This document shows, piece by piece, positions 38,806 through 49,146 of a DNA stretch of 64,000 bases (position 1 is the first letter of the stretch; each line of letters begins with the position of its first letter). Under the pieces are notes generated by a model. It ran no database searches. It had not been told where the DNA came from and worked only from the letters and a program-made list of their open reading frames with translations. Origin of the DNA: Pseudomonas sp. LP_7_YM (GTDB lineage: Bacteria > Pseudomonadota > Gammaproteobacteria > Pseudomonadales > Pseudomonadaceae); the NCBI RefSeq assembly GCF_004364435.1, contig NZ_SOCT01000002.1, positions 496,001 to 560,000 on the forward strand, in the 5' to 3' direction. The translations under genes were made by a program, and so were the position numbers.

Positions 38806-39645
38806 TCAGACAGGCGTGCCGGGCTTGATGTCGAAGGCTTTCTGCACCAGCTCGGTTCGTTTTCCAAGACCCTCATTGCTTTTACGTGTCCAGGCAGCGT
38901 CCATCTGCTGGCGTTGCTGGGCGATGATTTCCTTGGGTTCGACATTTCGATAGCTGTCGATTTCGCCGGTGATCACACCGATGGTGGTCTCGAAAACCGG
39001 CTCCGGATCGTACTGCTCATGGGGAAACGCCAGTTTGCTGTAATCGAACAGACGCTGGGAGGGATCGTCCTGCCAGGTTTTCCAGGTCTCGAACATCCGA
39101 TCATTGAAGCCGGTAAGGAATGGTCCCGGGTTGACCGTGGCGACGTCGACGCCAAATTCTTTCAGCTCCTGATTCATCGCTTCAGCGATGGCTTCGATGG
39201 CGTGCTTGGAGGACGCGTACGCGCCCGCGAACGGGTCGGTGGTCAGGCCTGCCACCGACGACATGAAGACAATCTTGCCTTTCTTCTTCGCCACCATCTT
39301 TTTGGCAATCAACTGGGTCAGCATCAACGGGCCGACGATGTTGACTTCATACTGACGGCGCAGGTTTTCTGCGGGAATGTCGACGGTCGATCCACCTTCG
39401 GAAATACCGGCATTGTTCAGCAATACATCCACATCCCACTCGGCGGCCTTGAGACGGTCGCCTTCATGGGTGACATCGAGCTTTTCAATGCGCAGTTTCA
39501 CGCCACGACGCTTCGCTTCTTGCTCCAGTAAATGCACCTGCGCGACGATTTCTACGCCGGCGATAACGTCCAGCCCTTTTGCCGCCAGTCTTAACGAGAC
39601 TTCGTGGCCGAATCCTGTGCCTGCGCCAGTTACGAGAATAGTCAT
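38806..39645 (-). CDS. Classical short-chain dehydrogenase/reductase
   Basis: A 279-residue SDR. The cofactor motif is TGAGTGFG, the structural motif is NNAG, and the catalytic Y-x-x-x-K is YASSK, with the Ser in MSSVAG. The start MTILVTGAG at 39645 is preceded by a CAGGAAA ribosome binding site; a longer upstream reading frame only overlaps the next gene. It lies 31 bases after the GlcG-like gene and is probably co-transcribed with it. The substrate is unknown. Confidence 0.9.
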   Translation of the reverse strand: MTILVTGAGTGFGHEVSLRLAAKGLDVIAGVEIVAQVHLLEQEAKRRGVKLRIEKLDVTHEGDRLKAAEWDVDVLLNNAGISEGGSTVDIPAENLRRQYEVNIVGPLMLTQLIAKKMVAKKKGKIVFMSSVAGLTTDPFAGAYASSKHAIEAIAEAMNQELKEFGVDVATVNPGPFLTGFNDRMFETWKTWQDDPSQRLFDYSKLAFPHEQYDPEPVFETTIGVITGEIDSYRNVEPKEIIAQQRQQMDAAWTRKSNEGLGKRTELVQKAFDIKPGTPV

Positions 39646-39676
39646 GATGATTTCCTGTATGGAGGTGTGAAAGGGG

Positions 39677-40087
39677 TTAAAGCGCTGCGACCGCCGCTTC
39701 TGCCACGGCCTGGTCCTGGTCTGCGGTCCCGCCGCTGACGCCCACGGCGCCGACGAACGCGTCGCCGCTTTTAAGGGGGATGCCGCCGGCGAAGGTGATG
39801 ATGCGGCCATCCACCGAGTTGGCGATGCCATAGAGCGATGCGCCCGGTTGCGCATCGGCCGCCAGGTCTTTGGTGGCTGTCTTGCAGGCAAGGCTGGTGA
39901 ACGCCTTGTTGATCGAATGGGAAATGCTCGCCAGTTGCGCGCCGTCCATGCGCACATGGGCAACCAGGTTGCCGCCTGCGTCTACGACGGCCACGTTGCT
40001 GGGCGAACCTATCTGCGTGGCTTTGGCCTCGGCTGCATTGATGATGCGTTTAGCATCGGAAAGTGAGAGGGAGGCAAGGGTCAGCAT
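39677..40087 (-). CDS. GlcG/HbpS family (DUF336) protein
   Basis: A 136-residue protein. The pattern VAVVDAGGNLVAHVRMDGA ... GGIPLKSGDAFVGAVGVSGG is typical of the GlcG/HbpS family, some members of which bind haem or small ligands. It starts MLTLASLSLSDAKRI. It is first in a probable two-gene operon with the SDR. A 16-bp perfect palindrome lies 26 bases before the start codon and is a good operator candidate. Confidence 0.85.
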   Translation of the reverse strand: MLTLASLSLSDAKRIINAAEAKATQIGSPSNVAVVDAGGNLVAHVRMDGAQLASISHSINKAFTSLACKTATKDLAADAQPGASLYGIANSVDGRIITFAGGIPLKSGDAFVGAVGVSGGTADQDQAVAEAAVAAL

Positions 40088-40113
40088 TCAGGTACTCCTC
40101 TGTAGCGCGATTC

Positions 40114-40129
40114 TGATTCAGCTGAATCA
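40114..40129. promoter_or_regulatory. Perfect 16-bp palindrome upstream of the GlcG-like/SDR operon
   Basis: TGATTCAGCTGAATCA is a perfect, unspaced inverted repeat immediately upstream of the first gene. Size and symmetry fit a homodimeric repressor (TetR, MarR or GntR type). No regulator gene is adjacent. Confidence 0.5.
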
Positions 40130-40543
40130 ATGTCTGCCTTTAAGGTGACCCCGTGAAAACCCACGTGTTCTGTTTTTTCTGCTATCGCGACCTTTTACCG
40201 CAGCCTGGCGGTGGCACCGTGCTTTGTTTGAGGAGGCCTGATTCAAGCCCTTAACCAGTTCCCTATGCCCGAAATACCAGGCTGCCGCAGACCTGTCGGA
40301 ACGGATGATGGGGATCCGACACAGCGCGGCGGGCGGAAAGTCTGGGTTTTAGAGCCGGGGGGATCTGGAAACAGGCGCCAGTGTCACGGTCGTTTGTGAC
40401 CAGATGATGTCTAAGTGTTGGCGTGGGGATGACGGGTGTGTCAATCAAAGTCTCGGGCTAGAGCCCTCGCAGCACACAGGCTATGTCAAATCGTTGCTGA
40501 TGGGCGATACTCGCCACGCTTGCGGTATCGGAAGGGGATGGTG
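40130..40543. other. Gene-free region upstream of the acetyltransferase
   Basis: The gap between the GlcG-like gene and the acetyltransferase gene is about 456 bases and holds the palindrome at its left end. No credible coding sequence, repeat or RNA was seen in the rest. Confidence 0.5.
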
Positions 40544-41674
40544 ATGTCGTTACATCGTTTGGATAGTCTGTCGGCGCTGGCGCCGGCTGAGTGGGACGCG
40601 CTGATACCCGGCGACTCGCCTTTTCTGCGTCATGCATTCCTCAGTTCGCTGGAGGACAGCGGCAGTCTCGGGCCACATTCCGGCTGGCGCGCCGAGCATC
40701 TGCTGCACTATGAGGGCGACACGCTCATCGCCGCGCTGCCGAGCTATCGCAAGTGGCATTCCTACGGCGAGTACGTATTCGACCACGGCTGGGCCGATGC
40801 CTGCCGCCGCGCCGGGATCGACTACTACCCCAAGCTGTTGGTGGCGGTGCCGTTCAGTCCGGTGAGCGGGCCGCGTCTGCTGGCCAAAACGCCCCAAGAC
40901 GGCCAGGCGCTGATTGCCTGCCTGCCCGGTTATGCCGAGACCGAGCAGCTGTCCAGCGTCCACGTCAATTTCACCGACTCTGCCACCGATGCTTTGTTGG
41001 CCGAACAACCGGGCTGGCTGCAACGCATCGGCTGTCAATACCACTGGCAGAATCGCGGCTATCGCGACTTTCAGGATTTTCTTGACGCCCTGAGTTCACG
41101 CAAGCGCAAGCAGATGCGCAAGGAGCGTGAGCAGGTGGCGGCGCAGGGTTTCGAGTTCCAATGGCTGGAAGGTCATGCGCTCAGCGAGGCGCATTGGGAT
41201 TTTGTCTACGCCTGCTATTCCAATACCTATGAAGTTCGTGGCCAGACGCCGTACCTGACGCGCGAGTTCTTCAGCCTGCTGGCAGAGCGCATGCCCGAAG
41301 CCATTCGCGTGGCTATGGCCCGACAGGGTGGCCGGCCGGTGGCGATGGCGTTCAGTCTGATCGGGGGTGACAGTTTCTATGGCCGTTATTGGGGGTGTCT
41401 GGCCGAGTTTAATCGGCTGCATTTCGAAACCTGTTTTTATCAGGGCATGGATTACGCCATCGCCCACGGCTTCAAGCGCTTCGATGCGGGCGCCCAAGGT
41501 GAGCACAAGCTGATCCGGGGGTTCGAACCGGTCATCACCCACTCATGGCACTACCTGGCCCACCCCGGATTGCGCGAGGCAGTGGCAGATTTTCTTGAGC
41601 AGGAGAGGGCGGGGATTCTGGCCTACGCCGAAGAAGCGCGCGGCGCGTTGCCGTATCGGCAGAGCAATGACTGA
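40544..41674 (+). CDS. GNAT/FemX-like protein (DUF482, COG3146)
   Basis: A 376-residue cytoplasmic protein. The segment SSRKRKQMRKEREQVAAQGF and the C-terminal FDAGAQGEHKLIRGFEPVITHSW are hallmarks of the COG3146/DUF482 group, related to peptidoglycan-peptide-bridge-type acyltransferases. The ATG at 40544 follows GAAGGGG; two upstream alternatives are less well placed. The reaction is unknown for the family. It is alone on its strand. Confidence 0.82.
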   Translation: MSLHRLDSLSALAPAEWDALIPGDSPFLRHAFLSSLEDSGSLGPHSGWRAEHLLHYEGDTLIAALPSYRKWHSYGEYVFDHGWADACRRAGIDYYPKLLVAVPFSPVSGPRLLAKTPQDGQALIACLPGYAETEQLSSVHVNFTDSATDALLAEQPGWLQRIGCQYHWQNRGYRDFQDFLDALSSRKRKQMRKEREQVAAQGFEFQWLEGHALSEAHWDFVYACYSNTYEVRGQTPYLTREFFSLLAERMPEAIRVAMARQGGRPVAMAFSLIGGDSFYGRYWGCLAEFNRLHFETCFYQGMDYAIAHGFKRFDAGAQGEHKLIRGFEPVITHSWHYLAHPGLREAVADFLEQERAGILAYAEEARGALPYRQSND

Positions 41675-41699
41675 CGACCCTCACCTTTACGCAAATCAC

Positions 41700-41788
41700 T
41701 GTGGGGTGCGCTTGCCACGAAGAGGTCAATGCATCCGCTCATCTCCAGCGGTTGAAATTTGGCCTTCGTGAGCAAGCTCACTCCACAG
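41700..41788. repeat. REP pair
   Basis: TGTGGGGTGCGCTTGCCACG at the left and CTTCGTGAGCAAGCTCACTC at the right are inverted REP arms. The element lies between the acetyltransferase gene and the ABC exporter gene, which converge. Confidence 0.72.
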
Positions 41789-41832
41789 GTATTGCGTGAA
41801 TCAACGATATCCGTTGAGGTCAGTCAGCGCTC

Positions 41833-43692
41833 CTACAAGGATTGCGGCGCAAGCGGATACTCTTCTGCCCCGACAAACCCCCCTGTCTGATGCGCCCATA
41901 GCCGCGCGTACAGGCCCTTATGGGCCAGCAACTCGGCATGGGTACCGCTCTCCGCGATGCGACCGTCCTCCAGTACCACCAGGCGGTCCATCCGCGCGAT
42001 GGTCGAGAGGCGGTGGGCAATGGCGATCACCGTCTTGCCTTGCATCAGCGTTTCCAGGCTTTCCTGAATGGCCGCTTCCACTTCCGAGTCCAGCGCTGAA
42101 GTGGCTTCGTCCATGATCAGGATCGGCGCGTCCTTGAGCAGTACACGGGTAATTGCGATTCGCTGACGCTGACCGCCAGACAGTTTCACGCCGCGCTCGC
42201 CCACGTGAGCGTCCAGCCCTGTCCGGCCTTCCGAATCCGACAGCTGCGGGATGAACCCGTCGGCCCGTGCCTTGCGCATGGCTTCCCATAGTTCGGCATC
42301 GGTGGCGTCCGGCTTGCCATACAGCAGGTTGTCGCGAATCGAGCGGTGCAGCAGCGATGTGTCCTGGGTGATCATGCCGATGTGCGAGCGCAGGCTTTCC
42401 TGTGCGACGAGGGCGATATCCTGATCGTCGATCGTGATGCGCCCGCCCTGCACGTCATACAGACGCAGCAGCAGGTTCACCAGCGTCGATTTACCTGCAC
42501 CGGACGGCCCGATCAGGCCGATCTTCTCCCCCGGTTTGATGTCCAGGTTCAGGCCATGAATCACGCCTTTGCCCTGGCCGTACTGGAATTGCAGGTTCTC
42601 GAATTTCACCTCGCCCTTGCTCACGGCCAGCTTCGGCGCAGCTTCACGGTCCGTAATGCCGACTGGCTGGGAAATGCTCTGCAGACCGTCTTGCACCATG
42701 CCGATGTTTTCGAAGATGCCGTTGACTACCCACATGATCCAGCCGGACATGTTGACGATACGAATGGCCAAGCCTGTCGCCAGGGCAATGGCGCCCACCG
42801 AGATCAGCGACTGCGTCCACAGCCACAGCGCAAGGCCGGTGGTCCAGACGATCAGAATCCCGTTGAGGGTGGTGATCACCGTGTCCATTTCAGTGATCAC
42901 ACGACCGGCGAGTTGGGTTTTTTCGGTCTGCTCGCTGATCGCTTCGCGGGCGTACTGCTGTTCTGAGTTGGTGTGGGCAAACAGCTTCAGGGTCGTGATG
43001 TTGGTATAGCCATCGACGATGCGCCCCATCAGCTTGGAACGCGCATCTGATGACACCACCGAGCGCGCCTTGACCCGTGGCACGAAGTACCAGAGTGCGA
43101 GGACGAACGCGACGATCCAGCTGATTAGCGGAATCATCAGGCGCCAGTCAGCTTCGGCAAACAGCACCAGGGCGCTGATCGAATAGATCAACACATGCCA
43201 CAGGGCGTCCACCGATTGCACGGCCGAGTCGCGCAGCGCGTTGCCGGTCTGCACGATGCGCTGGGCGATGCGTCCGGCGAAGTCGTTCTGGAAGAAATTC
43301 ACGCTCTGCTTGAGTACGTAGCTGTGATTCTGCCAGTTGATCATGCTGGTCATGCCGGGGCTGATGGTCTGATGCACCAGCAGATCATGCAGGCCGACGA
43401 AAATCGGCCGCAGGATCAGGGCCACGACCACCATCCAGGTCAGCTCGAAGGCATGCTCTTTGAAGAAATTGACGTTCGGCGTGCCCTGCGCCAGGTCAAT
43501 GATGCGGCTTAGGTAATTGAACAGCGAGACTTCGATCAACGCCCCGATCAGGCCGACCACCAGCAGCGCCAGGAAACTCGGCCAGACCTGCCTGAGGTAA
43601 TACACGTAGAAGGCCATGACCTGGTTGGGGGGCGCGGCGGTAGGCGCGTCGCGGAAGATATCGATCAGCTTTTCGAAACGGCGATAGAGCAT
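41833..43692 (-). CDS. ABC exporter, fused permease and ATPase
   Basis: A 619-residue half-transporter with six membrane helices (residues ~30-330) followed by an ATPase. Walker A is GPSGAGKST, the signature LSGGQRQRIAITR and Walker B ILIMDEATSALD. The domain order is that of type IV exporters (MsbA/MdlB-like). The ATG at 43692 is chosen over an upstream TTG. The substrate is unknown; a homologue adjoins ppiA in P. aeruginosa (recalled as PA3228), which matches the order here. Confidence 0.88.
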   Translation of the reverse strand: MLYRRFEKLIDIFRDAPTAAPPNQVMAFYVYYLRQVWPSFLALLVVGLIGALIEVSLFNYLSRIIDLAQGTPNVNFFKEHAFELTWMVVVALILRPIFVGLHDLLVHQTISPGMTSMINWQNHSYVLKQSVNFFQNDFAGRIAQRIVQTGNALRDSAVQSVDALWHVLIYSISALVLFAEADWRLMIPLISWIVAFVLALWYFVPRVKARSVVSSDARSKLMGRIVDGYTNITTLKLFAHTNSEQQYAREAISEQTEKTQLAGRVITEMDTVITTLNGILIVWTTGLALWLWTQSLISVGAIALATGLAIRIVNMSGWIMWVVNGIFENIGMVQDGLQSISQPVGITDREAAPKLAVSKGEVKFENLQFQYGQGKGVIHGLNLDIKPGEKIGLIGPSGAGKSTLVNLLLRLYDVQGGRITIDDQDIALVAQESLRSHIGMITQDTSLLHRSIRDNLLYGKPDATDAELWEAMRKARADGFIPQLSDSEGRTGLDAHVGERGVKLSGGQRQRIAITRVLLKDAPILIMDEATSALDSEVEAAIQESLETLMQGKTVIAIAHRLSTIARMDRLVVLEDGRIAESGTHAELLAHKGLYARLWAHQTGGFVGAEEYPLAPQSL

Positions 43693-43830
43693 TGGCAATG
43701 ACGCCCACGCTTGAGCGGGCTCTCCTTTGTGCAGGACTTTGTTTCAGGACTTTCGGTGCATCCCCGGATCAGACCACATGTACACCCGATTGCTCACGCT
43801 GTTTCGGGCGTCCTGCCATTCAGACATGCA

Positions 43831-43855
43831 AAAGCCGGGCATATGCCCGGCTTTT
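43831..43855. terminator. Terminator after ppiA
   Basis: AAAGCCGGGCAT / ATGCCCGGCTTT is a 24-base perfect palindrome flanked by T-rich sequence on both strands. It follows the ppiA stop on the minus strand and separates ppiA from the ABC exporter gene. Confidence 0.82.
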
Positions 43856-43871
43856 TATGGACATAACGAGC

Positions 43872-44429
43872 TTAGTCCACGCGTTTGGCCGATTTGATCA
43901 GAATCGGGTCCACTGGCACGTTTTGCATCCCGTTCTTGGTACCCGTCCGGGAGTTGACGATGGTGTCGACCACATCCATGCCCTTGACCACCTTTCCGAA
44001 TACCGCGTACCCGAAGTCACGACCGCCATGGTCGAGCATCTCGTTGTCCACGACGTTGATGAAGAACTGGCTGGTGGCCGAATTCACATCGGAAGTACGC
44101 GCCATGGCGACCGTCCCGCGCACGTTGTGCAGGCCGTTGTCCGCTTCGTTCTTGATCGGATCGTTGGTCGGCTTCTGCATCATCTGTGCCGTGAACCCGC
44201 CGCCCTGAACCATGAAGCCCGGGATCACGCGGTGGAAAATGGTGTTGCTGTAGAAATTACTGTCCACGTACTTGAGAAAGTTGGCGGTGCTGACCGGCGC
44301 TTTGTCCTGGTTCAGTTCGATTTCGATCTGGCCAAGACTGGTGTCCAGCAGGATGTGAGGCGCAGGAGCAGCCATCAGGTTGGAAGCGAATAACAGCGCG
44401 GCGGCAGAGAGAGCGATTTTTTTCAGCAT
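43872..44429 (-). CDS. ppiA: Periplasmic peptidyl-prolyl cis-trans isomerase A
   Basis: A 185-residue cyclophilin that assists folding of periplasmic proteins. A signal peptide ([20 protein letters not shown]) precedes the cyclophilin domain. The active-site sequence [13 protein letters not shown] and [10 protein letters not shown] are intact. The ATG at 44429 removes an unsupported N-terminal extension. It sits between the LysR gene and the exporter gene on the same strand. Confidence 0.94.
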   Translation of the reverse strand: MLKKIALSAAALLFASNLMAAPAPHILLDTSLGQIEIELNQDKAPVSTANFLKYVDSNFYSNTIFHRVIPGFMVQGGGFTAQMMQKPTNDPIKNEADNGLHNVRGTVAMARTSDVNSATSQFFINVVDNEMLDHGGRDFGYAVFGKVVKGMDVVDTIVNSRTGTKNGMQNVPVDPILIKSAKRVD

Positions 44430-44585
44430 GAGGGCGGAGTCCTGAAAAGAGATTTTCGACTGCAAAAAACAGGCGACAAGGGAAGCACGTTTGCAGGCTA
44501 TTTGACAGTCCGTACGATGCAGATACGTCCGTTGGACTGACCTGCGACGAGTCAACCCGCTCCCGCAGGCGCTGCATTCGTGTGA

Positions 44586-45512
44586 TCAGACCGCCATCTG
44601 CGGTGCCGCAAAAGGCACGTCCAGCGGCGCGGTGTCGAAACGCTGGATCAACTCGATGAGAATCTGCGTTGCAGGCCCCAGTGGTTTGTCCTTGCTGGCA
44701 TAAAGATAGAACGTGGGGTTGCGACTGCCGCCCTTGTCCAGAGGCAACACCTTGAGCACGCCTTCCTTGAGTTCGCGCTCGATCAGGTGTCGAGGCAGCC
44801 AGGCAAAACCCAGCCCGCTGCTGACAAAGGTTGCGGCAGTCGCCAGACTGCCTACTGTCCAGCGTTGTTCGGCCCCCAGCCAACCGACATCGCGAGGCTG
44901 GTTGCGGCCCGAGTCGCGAATGACCACTTGCAACTGGCTTTCCAGATCCTGAAAGGTCAGCGCCCGCTGCATCTGGTGCAAAGCATGCTCGGGATGCGCA
45001 ACGGCAATGAACTCCACCTTGCTCATTTCGGTGCCCAGGTAACCGGGAATATTGAAGCCGCTGATGGCCAGGTCCGCTACGCCGCCGAGCAGGACCTCTT
45101 CGACGCCGGACAGCACTTCTTCACGCAAGCGCACGCGGCAGCCGCGACTCTGCGGCATGAACGCCGTCAGCGCACGCACCAGACGTGCGTTGGGGTAGGC
45201 GGCGTCGACCACCAGGCGCACCTCCGCCTCCCAGCCTTGCTCCATGTGGTGCGCGAGGTCTTCCAGCTGACTGGCGTTCTTTACCAGTTGCCGTGAACGG
45301 CGCAGCAGTACCTCGCCCGCTTCGGTCAGCACCGCTTTGCGGCCGTCGATGCGCAGTAATGGCACGCCCAGCTGGTCCTGCATTCTGGCCACTGTATAGC
45401 TCACCGAAGACTGCGAGCGATGCAAGGCTTCGGCGGCCTGGGCAAAGCCGCCATGATCGACCACTGCCTGCAGGGTGCGCCATTGATCAAGGGTCACGCG
45501 GGGCGCTTTCAT
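44586..45512 (-). CDS. LysR-family transcriptional regulator (upstream of ppiA)
   Basis: A 308-residue regulator with an N-terminal helix-turn-helix (TLDQWRTLQAVVDHGGFAQA ... SQSSVSYTVARMQDQLG) and a full effector-binding domain. The ATG at 45512 gives the usual LysR start, preceded by AGGAGCG. No divergent enzyme gene exists: the plus-strand neighbour is only a signal-peptide remnant, so its target may lie elsewhere. Confidence 0.9.
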   Translation of the reverse strand: MKAPRVTLDQWRTLQAVVDHGGFAQAAEALHRSQSSVSYTVARMQDQLGVPLLRIDGRKAVLTEAGEVLLRRSRQLVKNASQLEDLAHHMEQGWEAEVRLVVDAAYPNARLVRALTAFMPQSRGCRVRLREEVLSGVEEVLLGGVADLAISGFNIPGYLGTEMSKVEFIAVAHPEHALHQMQRALTFQDLESQLQVVIRDSGRNQPRDVGWLGAEQRWTVGSLATAATFVSSGLGFAWLPRHLIERELKEGVLKVLPLDKGGSRNPTFYLYASKDKPLGPATQILIELIQRFDTAPLDVPFAAPQMAV

Positions 45513-45560
45513 CGTTCGCTCCTGTTGTCCTATGCTGGCGGTCCGGCTAGAGACCGCCAC

Positions 45561-45641
45561 ATGAAAAGATTCTGTCGTGTGCTGCTGGCGGTGTTGCCCC
45601 TCAGCGCGTTGGCCTACCCCATCGATGCGGAAAGAGCCTAG
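45561..45641 (+). pseudogene. Truncated exported-protein gene remnant
   Basis: An ATG opens a 26-codon frame reading MKRFCRVLLAVLPLSALAYP then IDAERA and a stop. This is a complete signal peptide with only a few mature residues. I recall longer Pseudomonas proteins (~110 residues) with nearly the same signal peptide and YPID start, so this looks like a gene cut off after the leader. No ribosome binding site is visible. Confidence 0.4.
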
Positions 45642-45699
45642 TGCTCTTTTACCGAAGAAAACAGTTTATTAGATGTTTTGTAGCAGTTTGGCGTAGTTT

Positions 45700-45886
45700 T
45701 TAATCGATATAGCCGCGTTTCATCACCTTTTCATGAACGCCGGTGCACACCTTCGTGGACTTAATCCCCAGTTAATGCCACTGCGTGACGATGATCGCGT
45801 TCATCGAACCTCCTTTGGCACTTGAACCGCTCCTGAGTGCGCCGCCCGATAGACCCGCTTGATAGCGTCGGGTCATCGGGCTTTTT
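45700..45886 (+). ncRNA. Candidate small RNA (family not identified)
   Basis: A strong terminator (GCCCGAT-a-GACCCG ... CGGGTC-ATCGGGC then TTTTTATT, 45844-45886) has no gene upstream on the plus strand. Before it are two small hairpins (CGATGA/TCATCG and GCACT/AGTGC) and an unpaired CCTCCTTT that could bind ribosome binding sites. A weak -10-like GATATA at 45706-45711 could start a transcript of about 160-175 nt. On the other strand CCTCCTTT reads AAAGGAGG before a 10-codon frame (45804-45772), so the strand is not certain. Confidence 0.45.
45844..45886 (+). terminator. Intrinsic terminator of the candidate sRNA
   Basis: A 13-bp stem with one bulged base and a long loop, followed by TTTTTATT. 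It cannot belong to the truncated remnant alone, which ends 200 bases earlier. Confidence 0.8.
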
Positions 45887-46076
45887 ATTGGCTGACGTTC
45901 GGCATGCGCGCCGCAATCGCCGCACCAGAGGTCTCCAGCGCCGGCATCACTTGAGTCGATGTCTGATATCTACAGCCGTGGTTTTTCATCCGGGGCCCGG
46001 GCGGCTAGATTGGCCCCCACGACACCACTTACCCGTTTGATCGAATCAACGGATGTACTCATCGGAGATTGTGCTC

Positions 46077-46304
46077 ATGAAAAGATCCATCGCATTCGGC
46101 TTCGCACTGTCGATCCTTGCAGCAGGTTCAGCGTTTGCCAGTTCTGCCAGGCATGATCAGCGCGCAGTTGCAGACGCCGCCACCGCGCTGAACGGCCAAG
46201 CGTCCAGCAAAGGCGTCGTCACACCTTTTCACAGCAAGGTGTCCGGCACGGTGATCGTTGCCGAAAACCGCAAGGAGTTCGGCTCGGGCTATCAGCGTTA
46301 CTGA
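46077..46304 (+). CDS. Small secreted protein
   Basis: A 75-residue protein with signal peptide MKRSIAFGFALSILAAGSAFA and a mature part of about 54 residues containing SGTVIVAENRKEFGSGYQRY. The ATG at 46077 is preceded by CGGAGAT. The composition resembles small conserved Pseudomonas exported proteins of unknown function. A terminator lies 29 bases after the stop. Confidence 0.7.
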   Translation: MKRSIAFGFALSILAAGSAFASSARHDQRAVADAATALNGQASSKGVVTPFHSKVSGTVIVAENRKEFGSGYQRY

Positions 46305-46332
46305 TTACGCAAAGCTTGCACTGAACGTCAGA

Positions 46333-46359
46333 AGCCCGGCAAACGCCGGGCTTTCTTGT
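46333..46359. terminator. Terminator between the small secreted protein and the MscS-type gene
   Basis: AGCCCGGC / GCCGGGCT is an 8-bp stem with an AAAC loop, followed by TTCTTGTTT. It lies between convergent genes and may serve both. Confidence 0.8.
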
Positions 46360-46360
46360 T

Positions 46361-47614
46361 TCACCTGACTCCAAACCCCACCCGCATATCCGAGCCGCTT
46401 GGTTGCTGATACAGGCTCAACCCAAACTCCGGCAACACGGCCAACAGGTAATCGAAAATGTCACCCTGAATCCGTTCGTAATCGGTCCAGGTGGTGGTGC
46501 GGGTAAAGCAATAGATCTCCAAGGGCACACCCTGAGCCGTGGCTTCCATTTGGCGCACCATACAGGTCATGTCCGGGTGCACGTCGGGATGGCTTTTCAG
46601 GTACGCCAGGGCATAGGCGCGAAAGGTGCCGAGATTGGTGATACGACGGCGGTTGGCCGACAATTGCGCGACGTTGCCTTGCGCTTCGTTCCAGGCTCTG
46701 AGTTCGGCTTGCTTGCGTCCCATGTAAGCGCTCAGCAGGTGCACCTGAGTGAGTTGCTGCTCTTCGGCTTCGGCAACGAAGCGCACGCCGCTGGCATCGA
46801 TGAACAGACTGCGCTTGATGCGCCGACCTCCTGCCTGCTGCATCCCGCGCCAGTTCCTGAATGACTCTGACATCAGACGCCAGGTGGGGATGGAGACGAT
46901 GGTCTTGTCGAAGTTCTGTACTTTGACCGTGTGCAGCGTGATGTCCACCACATCGCCGTCAGCCCCCACCTGAGGCATTTCGATCCAGTCGCCGACACGC
47001 AGCATGTCGTTGCTGGTCAGCTGCACGCTGGCGACGAAGGACAGCAGCGTGTCCTTGTAGACCAATAGAATCACAGCCGACATCGCGCCAAGTCCGGACA
47101 GCAGCAACAGCGGTGAACGGTCTATCAAAGTGGCGACAATGATGATTGCAGCGAAGATGTAGAGGATCATTTTTGCCAGTTGCACGTAGCCCTTGATCGA
47201 GCGGGTGCGGGCATGTTCGGTGCGGGCGTAGATGTCCAGCATGGCGTTGAGCAGGGCACCGACGGTGAGCATCATGAACAGAATGGTGAAGGCCAGTGCG
47301 ACGTTGCCCAACACATGGGTGGCGGCCGCACTGAGGTCAGGCACCAGATTGAGCCCGAACTGGATCACCAGCGAAGGGGTGACCTGTGCCAGTCGGTGAA
47401 ACACTTTGTTGTGCAGAAAATCATTGAGCCAGAACAGCGCCGGCTGTCGACCCAGGGCTTTGACGATATACAGGATGACGACACGCACCAGGCGGCCCAA
47501 TGCGAGGGCCGCGACCAGCAGCATTAGCAGGCCCATGGCCGCGCGCAGCATCGGCTGGTGTTCGAGCAGCTCCCAGAGTGCCTGAGCGCGCTGCCAGAGG
47601 GGTGAGGTATCCAT
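46361..47614 (-). CDS. MscS-family mechanosensitive ion channel
   Basis: A 417-residue membrane protein with several N-terminal helices and the conserved MscS pore and beta domain. The region DTLLSFVASVQLTSNDMLRV is followed by GDWIEMPQVGADGDVVDITL and KTIVSIPTWRLMSESFRNW. The longer C-terminal domain resembles YbdG/MscM-type channels. It should release solutes on hypo-osmotic shock. The start at 47614 is an ATG. It is divergent from the DEAD-box helicase gene. Confidence 0.88.
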   Translation of the reverse strand: MDTSPLWQRAQALWELLEHQPMLRAAMGLLMLLVAALALGRLVRVVILYIVKALGRQPALFWLNDFLHNKVFHRLAQVTPSLVIQFGLNLVPDLSAAATHVLGNVALAFTILFMMLTVGALLNAMLDIYARTEHARTRSIKGYVQLAKMILYIFAAIIIVATLIDRSPLLLLSGLGAMSAVILLVYKDTLLSFVASVQLTSNDMLRVGDWIEMPQVGADGDVVDITLHTVKVQNFDKTIVSIPTWRLMSESFRNWRGMQQAGGRRIKRSLFIDASGVRFVAEAEEQQLTQVHLLSAYMGRKQAELRAWNEAQGNVAQLSANRRRITNLGTFRAYALAYLKSHPDVHPDMTCMVRQMEATAQGVPLEIYCFTRTTTWTDYERIQGDIFDYLLAVLPEFGLSLYQQPSGSDMRVGFGVR

Positions 47615-47790
47615 GAGCGAAAAATCTCTTGAAGAAAGGGGGCGCGATTAGAGCATTGTCCAGATGTTCAACGCAGCATCGGGCAAATTCGGTAACAAAA
47701 TAGGCGTTTCGAGGTAAAGAAACTCGGCGAATGAGGCTTAAACCGGTAACCTATGCGACTGTTTTTTTGTATTCCGCCGAGGTAACACCC

Positions 47791-49146
<1,356 letters not shown>

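Noticed and set aside
38806..39963. A 385-residue version of the SDR with a long N-terminal extension
   Set aside because: The extra 106 residues are an antisense-frame reading of the GlcG-like gene; the SDR start with a ribosome binding site is at 39645.
40263..40448. A 61-codon minus-strand frame before the acetyltransferase gene
   Set aside because: No ribosome binding site, no recognisable pattern, and the codon composition is not that of the neighbouring genes.
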